Shown here: one piece after another, positions 5,580 to 6,530 of the stretch
How the letters are laid out: each line of letters starts with the position of its first letter
How positions within the stretch are numbered: the first letter of the stretch is position 1
Origin: Alistipes sp.
GTDB lineage: Bacteria > Bacteroidota > Bacteroidia > Bacteroidales > Rikenellaceae
NCBI GenBank assembly: GCA_029051915.1
Contig: JAIDKM010000341.1
Coordinates: 1-6,530, forward strand
Direction: 5' to 3'
DNA: 6,530 nucleotides
The notes under the pieces: generated by a model
Seen by the model: only the letters and a program-made list of their open reading frames with translations
Database searches by the model: none
Told to the model about the DNA's origin: nothing
Made by a program: the position numbers and the translations under genes

Positions 5580-6281
5580 TTATAATAAGAACGACAGATC
5601 GCCACCCGGTTCGACCTCGAACGGCTCGATTCCGTGTTTGAAGATGCGCACCGGACGCTTGCCGAGGAGTTCGAGCCGGCCGTTTTCGTAGCGGAGCATG
5701 CACCCCTCGCGCAGGCCCGCCACCCAGCGGCGCGGATTGGCCCGGATGTACTCCCGTATGCGCTGTTCGCGCGTCTCGCCGGCATGTCCTGCCGGATTGG
5801 CATCCAGATAGTGGGGATTGATCTGGAATTTGACGGCGCCGATGGCCCGGAACGACTCGGGCTCGACGATGGGCATGTCGTTCGTGGTCGAGATCGTCGG
5901 GCAGCAGACGTTGCTGCCGGCCGACCATCCCACGTAGGGCACGCCGGCGCGCAGGCGGCTGCGGATGGCCTGCATGAGGCCCTGTTCCTGCATCTTCCTG
6001 GTCAGCGCGAAGGTGTTGCCGCCGCCCACGCAGATCGCTTCGGCCTGCCGGATCGTCTTGGCGGGATCCGCGGCGCGATGGACGGATTTCACGCGGATGC
6101 CGAGCTCGGCGAAGCGGGCGGCCACGCGACGCTCGTATTCGGCGTAGGAGAACGTTACGGCAGCGTAGGGCACGAAGACGATTTCGCGGATGCCCTTGAG
6201 GAAGCGGCCGATTTCGGGAAGCGGGTAGCGCAGGTACTCTTCGCCGGCGTTGGTCGAATTCGAGATCAGGAGAAGTTTCAT
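5580..6281 (-). CDS. pepE: Peptidase E (alpha-aspartyl dipeptidase, family S51)
   Basis: The product is 233 residues, against about 229 for the E. coli/Salmonella enzyme. Family knowledge: a cytoplasmic serine peptidase that hydrolyses dipeptides with an N-terminal aspartate (Asp-Xaa). Motifs: LLLISNST (3-10), VFVPYAAVTF (35-44), CVGGGNTF (84-91), GWSAGSN (118-124), TTNDMPIVEP (132-141), QINPHYLDA (153-161) and HAGETREQRI (166-175). The triad Ser120, Asp135 and His157 falls at the same numbers as in the Salmonella enzyme, so the protein should be active. There is no signal peptide. The gene heads the minus-strand block and is followed six bases later by the yraN-like gene. It is divergent from acpP; a TACTTTTG box lies 83 bases upstream. 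The ATG at 6281 (MKLLLISNST) agrees with the family start. Confidence 0.95.
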   Translation of the reverse strand: MKLLLISNSTNAGEEYLRYPLPEIGRFLKGIREIVFVPYAAVTFSYAEYERRVAARFAELGIRVKSVHRAADPAKTIRQAEAICVGGGNTFALTRKMQEQGLMQAIRSRLRAGVPYVGWSAGSNVCCPTISTTNDMPIVEPESFRAIGAVKFQINPHYLDANPAGHAGETREQRIREYIRANPRRWVAGLREGCMLRYENGRLELLGKRPVRIFKHGIEPFEVEPGGDLSFLL

Positions 6282-6358
6282 AAGGCGGTGGTTCTGAATT
6301 TCTTAATTTGAGAATTGTGCTGAATGTCGAAAATGTTGTGAATAAAAAAAAGCGGCGT

Positions 6359-6392
6359 TTTGTCAAAAGTAATAAAAAAAGTGTTACTTTTG
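6359..6392 (+). promoter_or_regulatory. Promoter of acpP
   Basis: TTTG at 6359-6362, a 22-base spacer and TACTTTTG at 6385-6392 fit the Bacteroidota promoter pattern with a slightly long spacer. Transcription should start near 6399, giving a leader of about 60 bases. That leader is very AT-rich, with an A-rich stretch just before the ATG, as is common in this phylum for strongly translated genes. Confidence 0.7.
6364..6371 (-). promoter_or_regulatory. -7 promoter box for pepE, overlapping the acpP promoter
   Basis: Minus-strand TACTTTTG matches TAnnTTTG. The nearest minus-strand TTTG (6398-6395) is 23 bases further upstream, longer than usual. The box lies inside the spacer of the acpP promoter, so polymerase could hardly occupy both promoters together. 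Confidence 0.5.
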
Positions 6393-6460
6393 CGCAAAAT
6401 CACGTCGGAAATAAAAGTAAATTGTTTCCAAAATAATTGTTTAACTAAAAACTTAAAATT

Positions 6461-6530
6461 ATGTCTGAAGTTCAAACTAAAGTTGTCGAGATCATCGTAG
6501 ACAAACTGGGTGTCAAGGAGTCGGAGGTAG
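6461..6530 (+). CDS. acpP: Acyl carrier protein, N-terminal fragment
   Basis: Only the first 23 codons are present; the gene runs off the right edge. The peptide MSEVQTKVVEIIVDKLGVKE followed by SEV is the first helix and following loop of acyl carrier protein. Family knowledge: ACP carries growing fatty-acid chains on a phosphopantetheine arm attached to a serine in a DSL motif, which would lie just beyond the window. The gene has its own promoter, an AT-rich leader and no overlap with pepE, which diverges from it. In many Bacteroidetes fabF follows acpP, but that cannot be checked here. Confidence 0.93.
   Translation, partial: MSEVQTKVVEIIVDKLGVKESEV

Noticed and set aside
5038..6366. A 442-codon minus-strand open frame across pepE and the yraN-like gene
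   Set aside because: It is Arg-rich and out of frame with two clear conserved genes on the same strand; GC-rich third positions explain the lack of stops.
6278..6475. A 65-codon minus-strand open frame between pepE and acpP
   Set aside because: It covers both divergent promoters and the acpP start; its Phe/Lys/Asn-rich composition simply reflects AT-rich intergenic DNA.
1..6530. Mobile elements, phage genes, CRISPR repeats or defence systems
   Set aside because: There is no transposase or integrase motif, no long terminal inverted repeats and no spaced direct repeats. All recognised genes are ordinary chromosomal ones.

Overview
The window looks like an ordinary chromosomal stretch of a GC-rich member of the Bacteroidales, most probably Alistipes or a close relative (Rikenellaceae). 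Three things suggest this. The coding DNA is rich in G and C while intergenic DNA is AT-rich. Several intergenic gaps carry the Bacteroidota promoter pattern (TTTG, 19-22 bases, TAnnTTTG) and the starts lack Shine-Dalgarno sites. The proteins also read as Bacteroidetes versions of their families. The genus is inferred, not proven. I see no mobile element, CRISPR array, tRNA or rRNA.

Layout, left to right. (1) Bases 1-155 hold the 3' end of an Hsp20 small heat-shock protein gene, closed by a strong terminator. (2) A plus-strand gene (363-890) encodes a small membrane-anchored protein of unknown function with an acidic proline/glutamate-rich tail. (3) A two-gene minus-strand operon (2222 down to 961) encodes a flavodoxin plus 2x[4Fe-4S] ferredoxin fusion of the EFR1 type, then a YjaB-like GNAT acetyltransferase; the two overlap by four bases (ATGA). 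(4) Divergently, a plus-strand gene (2421-3707) encodes a UPF0597 / L-cysteine desulfidase family protein with an intact set of candidate Fe-S cysteines and a leader that can fold. (5) A bidirectional terminator separates it from a minus-strand block read from 6281 down to 3790: peptidase E (pepE), a YraN/UPF0102 nuclease-like protein, and the Kdo transferase of lipid A assembly (waaA/kdtA). (6) The window ends with the first 23 codons of acyl carrier protein (acpP), divergent from pepE.

How the genes relate. pepE and the yraN-like gene are six bases apart and almost certainly co-transcribed. waaA has its own near-consensus promoter starting two bases past the yraN stop, plus a leader of about 155 bases; no terminator is visible between them, so read-through is likely. 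The EFR1 ferredoxin gene and the desulfidase gene diverge from a 198-bp gap. Both encode Fe-S proteins, but a shared pathway is only a guess. pepE and acpP diverge from overlapping promoters whose -7 boxes form an inverted repeat.

I found no convincing new biological system. The most open items are the unknown membrane protein, the two folded leaders, the EFR1-acetyltransferase pair and the symmetric promoter elements.
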